A stretch of 64,000 nt of DNA, from NCBI GenBank assembly GCA_963682055.1, contig OY821744.1, positions 28,744,967 through 28,808,966 on the forward strand, in the 5' to 3' direction. Shown here piece by piece: positions 41,791 to 54,397 of the stretch (positions are counted from its first letter, which is position 1; each line of letters opens with the position of its first letter). A model generated the notes under the pieces. The model ran no database searches. It saw only the letters and a program-made list of their open reading frames with translations, and was not told where the DNA came from. Source of the DNA: Primula veris (lineage: Eukaryota; Streptophyta; Magnoliopsida; Ericales; Primulaceae). Both the position numbers and the translations under genes were made by a program.

Positions 41791-44700
41791 ATGGCTGGAG
41801 GAAGCACCGTCAAGGAGATGACTACAAATTTCGGAAAATTGGACAAGTTTCAAGGACAAGACTTCAGGCGTTGGCAGAAGAAGATGCATTTCATGTTGAC
41901 AACGTTAAAGGTGGTGCACGTCCTGTCTACACCGATTCCAGAATTTGTAGAGGATGACACGGTTGAAAATCTAAGACGCAGATCAAAGTGGGAGAACGAC
42001 GACTACATTTGCAGAGGGCACATTCTTAACGGTATGTCTGATCCCTTATTTGATATTTACCAAAACGTGGAATCTGCAAAGGAATTGTGGGATTGTCTCG
42101 AATCCAAGTACATGGCAGAGGACTCATCCAGTAAAAAGTTTCTGGTAACCGATTTCAACAATTACAAAATGGTTGAATCGAGGTCTGTCATGGAACAATT
42201 CAATGAACTCCTCCGAATCCTTGGACAATTCACACAACACGGATTGAAGATGGATGAAACAATATCTGTCTCAAGCATCATAGACAAGTTGCCTCCTTCG
42301 TGGAAGGATTTCAAACACAATCTGAAACATGGAAAAGACGAACTGTCTTTGATCCAACTTGGAAGTCACTTGCGCATAGAAGAATCTCTAAGAGCGCGGG
42401 AGGATGACAAAGGAAAGGGCAAACATATTGCTGGACCCTCGGTTAATATGGTTGAAGAGGGTGGTAAGAACGATAACCACAAAAACAATGGAAAGAAGCG
42501 TGCTTTCAAGAACAATAAGGGCAGTTTCGGTGCTAACAAGAAACCGAAACTAGAATGCTGGAAGTGTGGCAAAACAGGCCACTTCAAGAGGGATTGCCGT
42601 TTCGGCAAAAAGCACGACAACGCGAATGCAAGTGGTTCAGGAAAAGGGTCTAAGGACCAATCCGAAAACCAAGGTCAGAAATCAATTCGTGATTTGAATA
42701 GTTTGATTAAACATTTGGTTTCACTAAATTCTGAAGCATTTTATGTGCAGGATGATGCTATCGCGTGGTGGATTGATTCTGGCGCCACAACACATGTTTG
42801 CAAGGATCGTTTCTGGTTCAAGAATTTTGTTCCAATGGAAGATGGTTCTGTCCTCTACATGGGAGATGATCACTTCGCTCCCGTTGAAGGCAAAGGAAAC
42901 GTGGTGCTAGAATTCAGTTCTGGAAAGACTATTACTTTGTTTAATGTTTTGTATGTTCCTAAATTACGTAAGAATTTAATTTCTGGTCCTGTATTAAATA
43001 AGCTTGGATACAAGCAAGTGTGTGAATCCGATAAATATGTTTTATCGAAGTCTGGTGTGTTTGTAGGATTTGGATATTATAATAATGGTATGTTTATGAT
43101 GAATTTGAATGGAGTTCCTAATGATTCTGGTTCTGTATTTATGTCTTCTTCGAATGTTATCAATTTCTCGTTATGGCATGCTCGTCTAGGACATGTACAC
43201 TATAAAAGAATGCATGAAATGTCTAAAGATGATTTAATTCCTGTTTTTAATGAAAATGTAGAAATATGTAAAACTTGCATGTTAACAAAGATCACTAGGC
43301 AACCTTTTAAAAGTATAACAAGGAAATCTGTCATTCTTGAATTAATACATAGTGATTTATGTGATTTGCATGCTACTCCATCATTAGGGCATAAAAAATA
43401 TTTTATCACTTTCATAGATGATGCATCTAGATTCTGCTATGTCTATTTGTTGCACGCTAAGGACGAAGCCTTAGATAAATTCAAAATTTATAAAACTGTA
43501 GTTGAAGTGCAACAGAATGTGTTGATTAAAACATTGCGTACAGATAGAGGTGGTGAATATTATGATCCTGTATTTTTCCAATCCGTAGGAATCATTCATG
43601 AGACTACGGCACCTTATACACCTCAACAAAATGGTGTGGCTGAAAGGAAAAATAGAGTTCTTAAAGAAATGGTGAATGCCATGTTATCTTACTCTGGTTT
43701 AAGTGAAGGGTTTTGGAGAGAAGCTATGTTAACGGCTTGCTATTTATTAAATAGGGTTCCTAATAAAAGGAACAAGACTACCCCATATGAACTTTGGTAT
43801 AAGAAACGACCAAACTTAACATTTTTACGTGTTTGGGGTTGTAGGGCCGTGGTTAGACTCCCGGACCCAAAAAGGAAAACTTTGGGTGAAAAGGGTATAG
43901 CTTGCATCTTTGTTGGATATGCTGAGCACTCCAAGGCCTATAGGTTTTATGTTATAGAACCTAATGACTCGATTTCTATTAACACGATTATAGAATCGAG
44001 AGATGCCATATTTGATGAGAATTGTTTCTCTTTTATACCTAGACCAAAGGACTCTATACCTAATTCAGATGAATCTCTAAGGGATGATCATTCAATTGAT
44101 GTGCCAAGTGAGACACTTGAACCCCGTAGGAGCAAAAGAGCTAGAAAATCTAGATCTTATGGATCTGATTTTCAACTATATTTAGTTGAGGGATCAAGAG
44201 ATCAGATTGGTACTCAATACTATTATTGTTATAGTATAGAGGAGTATCCAAGAACGTATGATGAAGCTGTGAAATCTCGAGATTCTGTTTTTTGAAAAGA
44301 AGCAATTGATGAAGAGATTGGTTCTATCATGGAAAATAATACTTGGGTATTATCTGATTTACCACCAGGTTGCAAACCATTGGGTTGCAAATGGATCTTC
44401 AAAAAGAAGATGAAAGTCGATGGTACAATTGACAAGTTTAAAGCTAGATTAGTTATCCAAGGCTTCAGACAAAAGGAAGGGATTGATTATTTCGATACCT
44501 ATGCTCCAGTTGCCCGTATCACTACTATTAGATTGTTGATTGCCTTGGCGGCTATTCATAATCTAGTGATTCATCAAATGGATGTCAAAACAGCATTTCT
44601 GAATGGTGATTTGGAAGAAGAAGTGTATATGAAGCAACCTGAAGGATTTGTAATGCCTGGTAATGAGCATAAAGTGTGTAAGCTAGTTAAGTCGCTGTAT

Positions 44701-45786
44701 GGGCTGAAACAAGCTCCGAAGCAGTGGCATCAAAAGTTTGATGAAGTTGTTTTGTCTAATGGTTTCATTCTAAACCAAGCAGACAAATGTGTATATAGCA
44801 AATTTAATACATCCGGTAAAGGAGTTTTCATTTGTCTATATGTTGATGACATGTTGATCTTTGGCACCGACCAAAATCAAGTTGATAAAACGAAGAATTT
44901 CTTGTCATCAAAGTTCTCCATGAAAGATATGGGAGAAGCGGACATTATTCTTGGTATTAAGATTAAACGGGAGAATAAGGGGATTGTAATTACGCAATCT
45001 CATTACATTGAGAAAATACTCAAGAAGTTCAATTATGAAAGTTGTTCTCCAGTAAGTACTCCCATGGATCCGGGAGAAAAGCTTATGCCAAATACAGGTA
45101 AACCTGTGGATCAACTTGAATACTCAAGAGCTATAGGCTCTTTGATGTATGCTATGATTAGCACTAGACCGGATATTGCTTATGCGGTTGGAAAGTTGAG
45201 CAGATTTACTAGTAATCCTAGTAGACATCATTGACATGCGATAACTAGGGTATTCAAGTACTTGAAGGGTACTATGAATTATGGATTGGCATATATGGGA
45301 TTTCCTTTGGTGTTAGAGGGTTATTCGGATGCTAGTTGGATAAATAATGCTGAAGACTCATCCTCTACAAGTGGATGGGTGTTCTTGCTTGGGGGAGGTG
45401 CCATCTCATGGGCTTCCAAGAAGCAAACATGTATAACTGGTTCCACAATGGAATCTGAGTTTGTAGCATTAGCAGCTGCTGGTAAAGAAGCGGAATGGCT
45501 CAGGAACTTGGTATATGAGATTCCGATATGGCCTAAACCGATATCACCAATTTCTATCCGTTGTGATAGTACTGCCACACTGGCTAAAGCTTATAGTCAA
45601 ATATACAATGGAAAGTCTAGACATTTGGGTGTTAGACATAGTATGATTAGGGAATTAATCATGAATGGGGTGATATCTATTGATTTTGTTCGGTCGCAAC
45701 AAAACTTAGCTGACCACTTGACGAAGGGGTTAGCTAGAGACTTAGTGAATAAGTCGGTAATTGGGATGGGATTAAAGTCCATTTAA
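41791..45786 (+). pseudogene. Copia gag-pol frame interrupted by two TGA codons
   Basis: One reading frame spans all domains of the polyprotein used for reverse transcription and integration. Gag begins at ATG 41791; the CCHC knuckle CWKCGKTGHFKRDC is at about residues 256-269; the protease active site DSGA has its Asp at about 329. The GAG-pre-integrase segment has LWHARLGH. The integrase core shows HSDLCD, IDDASRF and the [11 protein letters not shown] region. Reverse transcriptase has YVDDM near 44840, and RNase H ends in the part after 45262. The frame is stopped only by TGA at 44293-44295 and TGA at 45232-45234. Both sit where relatives have Trp, so each looks like a G-to-A change. No frameshift was seen, so decay is slight. 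The exact Copia lineage is not assigned. Confidence 0.93.
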
Positions 45787-46331
45787 ATCTATTAGCTGTG
45801 GTATACCCAATTCCCTTCGAATACAACGTTAGAAGCAGAATTTAATGTGGAAAGATCATAGTTAGAGATTGGAGCAATTGTGTTTATCTTCCCAAGGTAT
45901 GTGCTCAGACCTGCAAGTGATGGCTAGGTTGAAGTATATCTTCTTAATGGATCTTTTGAAAAATTGCAAATGCAGGTGCAAGATTAAAAGGATCACCTAT
46001 GTGAGCATGAAGTTTTGCCGCTTCAAGAAGCTTGGACTTGGCTTCCTATATGCTTATTAATGGATAAGGACACATGGCTTGTAAAGTGTCAAGTATGAAT
46101 AGTAGAGTATTGTAAGAAACATATGTGTACTATATCTTCAGATATTCAAATGGATTGACGGGTTCAATCGTTATGACACCCAGATTTTCGAGTATTTGGA
46201 ATGTGTATTTGTACTAAGATGAAAATTCAATCGTAAGACATTTTCATCTATGCATTTGTTTGATTGTTATACCTGTGTGTTATACCCTTGTATATATTAT
46301 TGTATATACTGAGTAAATCAAGGATTACACT

Positions 46332-46346
46332 AAAATGGGGGGGATT
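46332..46346 (+). promoter_or_regulatory. Polypurine tract of the young Copia element
   Basis: AAAATGGGGGGGATT lies directly before the 3' LTR. This is the expected place and composition of the RNase H-resistant primer for plus-strand synthesis. Confidence 0.8.
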
Positions 46347-47017
46347 TGTTGGTGATTTTAGTATCATCAATGTATTTTAGTAGTAATGTGATTTATTATA
46401 GGCCGATGCAATAATGCGTTAAACTCGGAAACGAGTAAGGGAAGTGCGGAGTGCACGCTCGTCGAGCCAACGTATAATTGAATATGAATAATTGAAACGG
46501 GGTTCCAAAGGGCAGAGCCCCTGACGGGGTCCTAGGGGCAGAGCCCCTAGCGGGGTCCAAGGGGCGAGAGCCCCTGGCGGGGCGAAATTTTTTCCGAACA
46601 GTTGCTTCCTTTCCGGAAAATTTTGAATAGTTGGACCCTTTCCCAACAGTTGCTTCCTTTCCGGAACAGTTGCTTCCTTTCCGGAAAATTTTGAATAGTT
46701 GGACCCTTTCCCAACAGTTGCTTCCTTTCCGGAACAGTTGCTTCCTTTCCGGAACAGTTGCTTGCTTTCAGTTTCGGTTATTGATCTCCTATATAAGAAG
46801 TCATTTGGCCTCGGTTTTGGTTACAGAAACATATAAGAAAATTCTCTCTACATTCCTAATCTATTCTCCTTGCCAGAAACAGATTGTTTTTCAAGAATTA
46901 TCCCCACAAAGATTTCGTGAACCCAGGCAATAATAGGGTCGAAATACTTTGTTCGGAAAGTGTACGAACACGATTCTTCGAAGTTATCCAGGATTATCAT
47001 AACCTAAATCTCTAACA
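46347..47017 (+). repeat. 3' LTR of the young Copia element
   Basis: The LTR is 671 bp and nearly identical to the 5' LTR. It lacks 46 bp of the GC-rich minisatellite section and has a handful of substitutions, several of them G-to-A in GGC-type contexts. Confidence 0.95.
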
Positions 47018-47803
47018 AAGGACTCTGTTAGCATTACCCACATATGTCTTTGAAGTGGTCGACACTTGAAAGCAACTATAGAGAAAAAACAGACGTAATT
47101 GCTCGTCATATTTGGTGACATCTGGTATCTAATATCTATTAGCAGAAGTCATTTGATAACTTACTTTAATCGCTACTTACCACACAACCCGACCCCAACA
47201 TTCTACTTGAGAATTAAACCGTCCTAGTCAGCATGAACGAACTCGAACAATTTTGTCTGTTCCCTAAGTAAATCGAATCAAACTGGCCAGATAGACGGAT
47301 TGAACTGTATTAGCTCTAAGTTTGTATATGAACTCGTAACATTTTTCTGACCGCATTAATCTTCCGTTCGAGTTTACATTAATATCCTCAAAATTATAAT
47401 GATACTCTTGGCATTTCATTTGCTGTGATAGGAGTATGAATACAGTTTTCCAAAATTATTAGGAGAGGTATGAGTATTTAGAAGTAATTGAGCAAAGAGG
47501 GAAATTCAGTATTATCTCGCTTCATTTTCTATCTCGTTTTTTTTAGGAAACAATTATTGAAAATATGGCTGTGATTGGAAGTCTCCTTAACATCCATAAA
47601 TTTATGTTCTATCAGTTAACAGGGTATAAAGTATAAACGGTAGTCAAAACTCCATAATGAAAATCATTCCGTACACCGAAAGTATAAACTTCATGTTTTA
47701 TGATGAGATTCTCCAGTTGTCCAGATAACTTGACTACGATCTATTCTTTGTCTTGAGAACTGAAAAATGAAGTAGCATTAAAGGTCGAATCAATCATCAT
47801 TCC
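47018..47803. other. Gene-free stretch after the Copia insertion
   Basis: No gene is seen. The first five bases are the right copy of the AAGGA target duplication. Confidence 0.5.
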
Positions 47804-48210
47804 CTGAAGTATGAGCAAGAGAGAAGAGAGAGATTCGAGAAATCCCAAAGAGTGAATCTGTATGTGAAGAACTTGGAAGAGGGCATTAACGAAGAGAAGG
47901 TGAGAGTTGTTTGCAGAGTTTGGGACTATTTACATTTAGCAAGGTATATGACTATACTCCAGTAATTATTTCGGTCTTCAAGTGACATTCTTATGGATTT
48001 GGTAGTTTTTTTTCACCGAGTTTGGGGATTCCTTTTTAACATTCCTTTTTTGCGATCTATGCTAAACTATTGTTCATAAATGAAAAACTCATTTCTTTAA
48101 GTTTTAAAATATCAGGAATGGAAATATGCTGTGAAGAAGGGAGTTGGCCATCCCTATACAAACTGGTCGGGAACTATAGCCGTTCCCCTGATGAGGCCAA
48201 GGCAGGCCGA
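47804..48210 (+). pseudogene. Poly(A)-binding protein RRM4 fragment, broken
   Basis: Reading from 47804 gives KYEQERRERFEKSQRVNLYV followed by KNLEEGINEEKV, the linker and RNP2 start of the fourth RRM of plant poly(A)-binding proteins. The match then moves to another frame (EFGTIYI, followed by a stop near 47935). After about 170 bp that look like an old intron, a segment around 48165-48195 resembles the RNP1 end (SGTIAV in one frame and SPDEAK in the next). The frame changes and stop mean that it is not functional. No flanking RRMs are recognised, so it is probably a fragment left by duplication. Confidence 0.55.
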
Positions 48211-48973
48211 AACCAGTCAGCCTCTTAACCCAAAAAGAAAGAAAGTGTTCAGAAATAATGACCCTTGGCAAAGTGATTTGATCCTTTTGAGTGCAGATTT
48301 TGTTCAAAAAAACTCTAAAAATCCGTGAAGAAGTTGCTCCAATTTTCTGACACGTAATTGTAATCATCACTCACCTTCATATAATAAATCCTCATCCTCC
48401 TGATTTGGTCGACTTAATGAGTCTGTCACATTGAAGAAGAATGACTGAATTTTTAATAATAGCTTCTTCGGTCTTTAAATTCTAGCTAACTGAACATTTT
48501 TTTTATGAGCAGATCATGTACATAAATTTACACACAGAGATATTAAGTGCTGATCATGTTTATGAGCATATCGTTATACATAGTATAAGATAGTACTCGG
48601 CTACTAGCCAGCAAAATGCAAACTGAAAATTTATACAAAGACACTCGCAATATGTTTTCATGATTTAATCAATTCAATAATAACAAAGTTGGACGCATCC
48701 TATCCGCAAATTTTTCCATAAGCTTAATAAAGCAACATAGTTTGCAAATCTTTATCAACCTACAAACCTTTTTACAACCCTTGCAACAACATAGTCCTAT
48801 TCTCTTAAGAAGAGGACGCTCATACCTAATGTATTAAGCTAAAATAGCTCTGATACTTCTGACTGATTATACATTCTAAATATACACGAAATGTACAACA
48901 AACACACAAGGGACTCAGCATGCTTATATACCTGAGACATTAAAATCATCCAACTCCCTCGACACTAGTACTG
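48211..48973. other. Gene-free stretch, probable 3' UTR of the minus-strand RINGv gene
   Basis: No protein is recognised. The part next to 48973 should hold the 3' untranslated region of the RINGv gene, which reads leftward. Confidence 0.4.
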
Positions 48974-49208
48974 TTAGTGATGGGGTAATAAGTTGAAATG
49001 AAAGACCCATGAGACAATAAAAGCAAACACCATACAACCGAATAAAATATTCATGAGACGACGCCCGTGCCAGAAGCGTTGAGTCTCGGGAAGGGTCACA
49101 GTGGTTGCCGGTGCTGAGGTGGAAGTGACAGCACTTACGGTCGTGTTTGGGTCATTGATTTGCTCTCCAGCAACATTGAGCGCCGTCGCCCCACAAATCT
49201 CACAGATC
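48974..49208 (-). CDS. RINGv E3 ligase, second (last) exon
   Basis: On the minus strand CTTTAG/GATCTG at 49210-49209 forms a good acceptor. It joins in phase 2 to the donor of exon 1 at 62501, completing the RINGv domain as GNT-ICEICGATA. The exon encodes residues 123-199: the last Cys pair of the zinc finger (Cys124, Cys127), a Thr/Ser/Ala-rich linker and the RFWHGRR basic stretch. A single hydrophobic helix at about 173-196 (LMNILFGCMVFAFIVSWVFH) is followed by the stop after PHH. Such membrane-anchored RINGv proteins are ubiquitin E3 ligases of endomembranes. The join across 13.3 kb is inferred from phase, splice sites and domain completion. Confidence 0.85.
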
Positions 49209-49644
49209 CTAAAGACAGTTGATAAAGAGGGTTAAAAATTAATCTTATTTCAAAAAAAAAAAACTTATCATACGTGACAAGTATACATATATATGATTAT
49301 GATACTCCTAAAAGATATGATAACTATAAACTATTAAACCTAGAATTCAGTAACTGTCAACTTGCATCATGAATGTTCCCCTAATTTTTTATATCAAGAA
49401 TATATACTCTCAGCAACCGAGTTAGCCTAAAGAACGATGAAGATGATATCACAAGAAAGAAAGCTAAAGCCAAGTCACAACAGCAAACAGACAGATCTTT
49501 TCTGGCCAAATTATCCAAGGAATGTTTGTTACGCAGTTTTGTTTGTTTAAAAGTTGAGTAGAAGACTAGCACTTTTACACCTATTAGAAAATATTCAGAA
49601 AAAGATATTCTAGTAGTATATCTGTACTCATTCAGCAATGCAAC

Positions 49645-49880
49645 TGTTGGAATATCAGGGAGTTATTATGCAATATTACCAATGATATTCAGCAATAATG
49701 ATAAGTATATTATGCAATGTTTACTTATGATTGTATAGCTGTAAATCAGGGATTACCCTTAATTAGTTATTATTTTCCTAGTTTAGACTTATGTAATGTC
49801 TATAAGTAGCATTCTCTGTAGCCTCATTGAAATATAAAAAACAGTGAGAATCATCTCTTAATAAGTTTTCTCATTTTAAA
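49645..49880 (+). repeat. 5' LTR of the older Copia element
   Basis: The LTR is 236 bp and ends TCTCATTTTAAA directly against the primer-binding site. The 3' copy ends TCTCAGTTTATA before the target duplication. Confidence 0.9.
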
Positions 49881-49892
49881 TGGTATCAGAGC
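49881..49892 (+). promoter_or_regulatory. Primer-binding site (tRNA-Met type)
   Basis: TGGTATCAGAGC is the standard minus-strand primer site of plant Copia elements, complementary to the 3' end of initiator tRNA-Met. Confidence 0.92.
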
Positions 49893-49962
49893 TAGCAATA
49901 TCCTGCTAACCCTGTCTTTGTTCTTTCCTCTTTCCATTTTTTTTTCCCTTTACTTTATCACC

Positions 49963-52900
49963 ATGTCTGAAGAAGAGTCAATTGTTATACAACCAACCTC
50001 CTCTAATGCAACCCGACCAAAAGAAATCAGATCCAACTCTGAATCTCACTCTGTTCAAATTACCACCATCCGCTTGAATGGTGATAACTTTGTGCGATGG
50101 TCTCAATCGGTTCGCATGTACATCCGAGGGCGTGGAAAGATAGGCTACTTAACTGGTGAAAAGAAGGCTCCAGCGAAAAGTGACGAGTCCTATGCGACCT
50201 GTGCTGAAAATTCCATGGTCATGACATGGCTTGTGAATTCCATGGAAGAGGATATAAGCTCTAATTATTTGTGCTATGATAGTGCAAAAGAGCTTTGGGA
50301 GAATGTAAATATGATGTATTCAGATTTGAATAATCAGTCTCAATATTTTGAGTTGACTCTTAAACTTGGTGAACTACGTCAAGGAGAGGATCATGTTACC
50401 AAGTATTTCAACTCTTTGAAGTACGCGTGGCAAGAATTGGATCTTTTCAATTCCTATGAGTGGAAGTCTGTTGAAGATTGTAACCATCACAAAAAGGTGG
50501 TGGAGGACAATCGGATCTACAAATTTCTTGCTGGTTTGAACATTGAATTTGACGATGTGAGGGGGAGAATTATTGGAAGACAACCCCTTCCTTCACTTGG
50601 TGAAGCTTTTGCGGAAGTAAGAAGAGAGGAAAGTCGAAGAAATGTGATGCTGGGAACAAAAGGCCTACTGTTATTCTTGAAAACTCCGCGCTAGCTGCTG
50701 TTAACAACAATTCCAGCAAGGGAATGACCTATCATCAAAGCAATGATAACAAACCATGAGTTTGGTGTGATCACTGCAACAAACAGTGGCACACTCGGGA
50801 GACATGTTGGAAATTACATGGCAAGCCAACTAACTGGAAAAGCAACAAACCTGGGGACAAATCAAGTCGTACTTTTTCTACTGCTAATGGAGTCGAGGTC
50901 AACCCTTTTACTAAAGAGCAAACGGAACATCTTTTTGCTCTGCTGAAATCCAATTCACCATCTGGTATTCCTAGTGTTTCTGTGACACACACAGGTAATG
51001 AAAATAATGCTCTATTAAGTTGTCTAAACTCATCCGCTCCTTGGGTTATAGATTCAGGAGCTTCTGATCATATGACAAGTTCTTCACATTTATTTAAAAC
51101 TTATTCACCTGCTTCGGTAAAAGAAAAAGTTCGAGTCGCAGACGGTAGTTTTTCATCTATTGCAGGAAAAGGGTTAATAAAAATTTCAGAAAAAATAGAT
51201 CTTAAATCTGTTCTTCATGTTCCAAAACTTGCATGCAATCTCTTGTCTGTCAACAAATTGTCGAAAGATTCTAATTGTTCTGTTACCTTCTTTGAATCTC
51301 ACTGCGTATTTTAGGACCAGAGTTCGGGGAAGACGATTGGCAGTGCTAGGATGACAAATGGTTTCTACTACTTTGAGGATAGTCTGTCTAGTAACAAACA
51401 AGCTCAAGGCTATAGTAGTTTCAATTCTATATCTGTTCGTGAACAAATAATGGTGTGGCATTACAGATTAGGCCATCCTAGTTTTTCTTATTTGAAATGT
51501 TTGTTTCTTTCATTGTTTAAAAATATAGGCCCAGCGTCTTTTCAATGTGAAACTTGTTTTTTGGCCAAACGTGCAACTTATAATTCTAAACCTTATCGTT
51601 CATCAAAACCATTTTATTTATTTCATAGTGATGTTTGGGGACCTTCAAAGGTTAAAACTATGACGGAAAAAAGGTGGTTTGTCACATTTATAGACGACCA
51701 TACTCGTCTTTGCTGGATTTATCTAATGCGTGAAAAGTCTGAAGTTGAAAATTTATTTAAAGATTTTTACAAAATGATTGAAAATCAATTTCAATCAAAA
51801 ATAGTATACTTCGAACGGACAATGGAACAGAGTATTTTAACAGGTTTTTAAAACCCTTTTAACAAGAAAAAGGTATCTTTCACCAATCATCATGTCGTGA
51901 TACTCCTCAACAAAATGGAGTAGCCGAAAGAAAAAACAAGCATTTACGTAAGTGGCTCGTGCTATAATGTTTTATATGAATGTTCCAAAATATTTGTGGG
52001 GAGATGCTATTTTAACCTCATTTTATTTGATCAACCGGATGCCAACACGGGTTTTACAGTACATCACACCATTAGATTGTTTGATAAAAGAATTTCCAGC
52101 ATGTCGAATAAATTCAGACTTAACTTTGAAATTTTTTAGTTGCATGGCATTTGTCCATATATCAAGTAAACTTCGGTCCAAATTAGATCCGAGAGCAGAA
52201 AAATGTGTCTTTATAGGGTATGCGCCTAACCAAAAAGGGTATAAATGTTTTAACCCCCAAACAAAAAAAGTCCATACTATGGATGTCACTTTTATAGAGG
52301 ATACTCCATTTTTTCCTAAAAATCTTTTCCAGGGGGAGAAAATAGCTGAAAAATATATTTTTTCGAAAAAATCTGCACCACCTTTACCAAGCACAATTTA
52401 TGAAACTGCTCCGGATACTAGTATTAGCAAAACTAATAATTCACCTGCAGAAAAGAAGGATAAACTTAAGCCAAAGGAATTGCGTGTTTATGCTAGAAAG
52501 AAGTATCCTGAAAGAAGTAAAGCGCCTTCTGTTATCCCAGTCCAAAATCAATCAGAATCTCTGGACAATGGCCATTTGAACGACTCAGGTAATCCCTTTT
52601 TCAGTTCCTATTTTTTTAGATCCGTCTTCTATTTTACCATCTATAAACGATTCGGATCATGAAACTATAATTTTTCCAAAAAATAACTCAATTCCTATAG
52701 CTTCTACACCTCTTGTAAATTCAGATATTGATATTCCAATTGCCAATAGAAAAGGAACCAAAAAATGCATCAAATATCCTATTGCCAAATATATTTCTTA
52801 TGAAAAACTTTCAAAAGATCATAAGAGTTTTTACTTCAAATATTTCCCAAGTTGTTGTGCCAAGAAATATCCAGGAAGCAAGAGATAATCCAAATTGGAA

Positions 52901-54390
52901 ATCAGCAATGCTTGAGGAGATGAATGCTCTCAGAAAAAAATAACACGTGAAGGATAGTTGACTTGCCTAAAGACAAGAAAGTTGTAGGATGCAAATGGGT
53001 TTTTTCGGTGAAATACAAGGCTGATGGCAGTATAGAGAGGTACAAAGCGAGACTAGTTGCCAAAAGGTTTACGCAGACCTATGGAATTGACTACCAAGAG
53101 ACGTTCGCTCCTGTAGCCAAGATAAACTCCATTAGAGTATTATTATCCATTGCCGTAAACTCAAATTGGCCTTTGTACCAATTAGATGTGAAAAATGCAT
53201 TCCTTAACGAGAACTTGGAAGAAGAAGTATTTATGAGTCTTCCTCCGGGGTTCGAGAAAAGACTAGGCAAAAGTATGCAGATTACAAAAGTCGTTATACG
53301 GCCTTAAACAATCTTAGAGGGCTTGGCTTGAGCGCTTCGGCAAAGCTGTTAAATGTCATGGATACCTCCAAAGTCAAGCAGATTATACCATGTTTATAAG
53401 CACTCAAAACAAGGTAAAATTGCTATTTTGATTGTTTATGTGGATGACATTATCGTGACAGGAGATGGCAGTATTGAACTAGCAAGATTAAAAGAAAAGC
53501 TTGCCGACGAATTTGAGATTAAGGACTTGGGTACTTTGAAATATTTTCTTGGAATGAAGTTTGCTAGGTCAAAGGAAGGTATATTTGTTAATCAATGCAA
53601 GTACATATTAGACTTATTGAAAGAAAGTGGTATGCTTGGTTGTAAAACAATTGAAACGCCAATTGAAGCCAACACGAAATTACTACCTGCCACGACTGAA
53701 AAAATAATGAACCAGGAACAATATCAACGACTCGTGGGAAAACTGATCTACTTGTCTCATACTCGACCTGATATAGCATTCTCTGTAAGTAAGGCTAGCC
53801 AATTCATGCATTCGCCTGGATCAGAGCATTTCGAAGCAGTTTACAGAATTCTGAGATACTTAAAGGGTACTCCTGGAAAAGGCCTGCTGTTTAAAAACCG
53901 TGGGCATCTCCGAGTTGAAGCCTACACTGATGCGGACTAGGCTGGGTGTATAACAGATCGAAGATCAACGTCCGGGTATTGCTCATTTGTTGGAGGAAAC
54001 CTTGTGACCTGGCGAAGCAAAAAACAAAATGTGGTAGCTAGAAGTAGTGCAGAAGCTGAGTTTAGAGCAGCAGCCCACGATATTTGCGAGGTTATGTGGA
54101 TTAGAAAATTGTTACAAGAATTAAAGGCTTTCAATCCATCGCCGATGCAATTATTTTGTGATAATAAAGCTATCTCAATTGCCCACAATCCGGTTTTTCA
54201 TGATAGAACCAAGCACGTAGAAGTGGACAAACACTTTATTAAGGAAAAACTCGACAATGGACTGATTTGTATGCCATATATTCCAACTACCGAACAGATT
54301 GCTGACATATTTACAAAGGGACTGCTGAAGAAGCAATTTGACATCTTAACTGGCAAGCTGTCTATGGAAGATATCTTCGAGCCAGCTTGA
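49963..54390 (+). pseudogene. Degenerate Copia gag-pol
   Basis: Gag starts at ATG 49963 (MSEEESIVIQ) with a UBN2-type gag domain up to about 50645, where the frame shifts. The zinc knuckle (WCDHCNKQWHTRETC) follows a TGA near 50755. The protease has DSGASDHM near 51050; a TAG lies at 51312; GAG-pre-integrase has YRLGHPS. Integrase begins with HSDVWG and is broken near 51840. Reverse transcriptase (GCKWVF, then YVDDI near 53445) has frame changes near 53275 and 53390. RNase H is stopped at TAG 53938 after YTDAD and ends at TGA 54388, overlapping the polypurine tract. With at least four frame changes and several stops it cannot make a full polyprotein. Confidence 0.9.
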
Positions 54391-54397
54391 GGAGGGG

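Larger units (their letters stand above)
41048..47017 (+). mobile_element. Ty1/copia LTR retrotransposon, young, with 5-bp target duplication
   Basis: Two LTRs (41048-41764 and 46347-47017) both start TGTTGG and end TAACA. The whole element is flanked by AAGGA at 41043-41047 and 47018-47022. By eye the LTRs differ at about 5-6 bases plus one 46-bp indel, so the insertion is recent. A polypurine tract (AAAATGGGGGGGATT) precedes the 3' LTR. Protease, integrase, reverse transcriptase and RNase H come in Copia order. The space between the end of pol (45786) and the 3' LTR, about 560 bp, has no recognisable gene. Confidence 0.97.
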
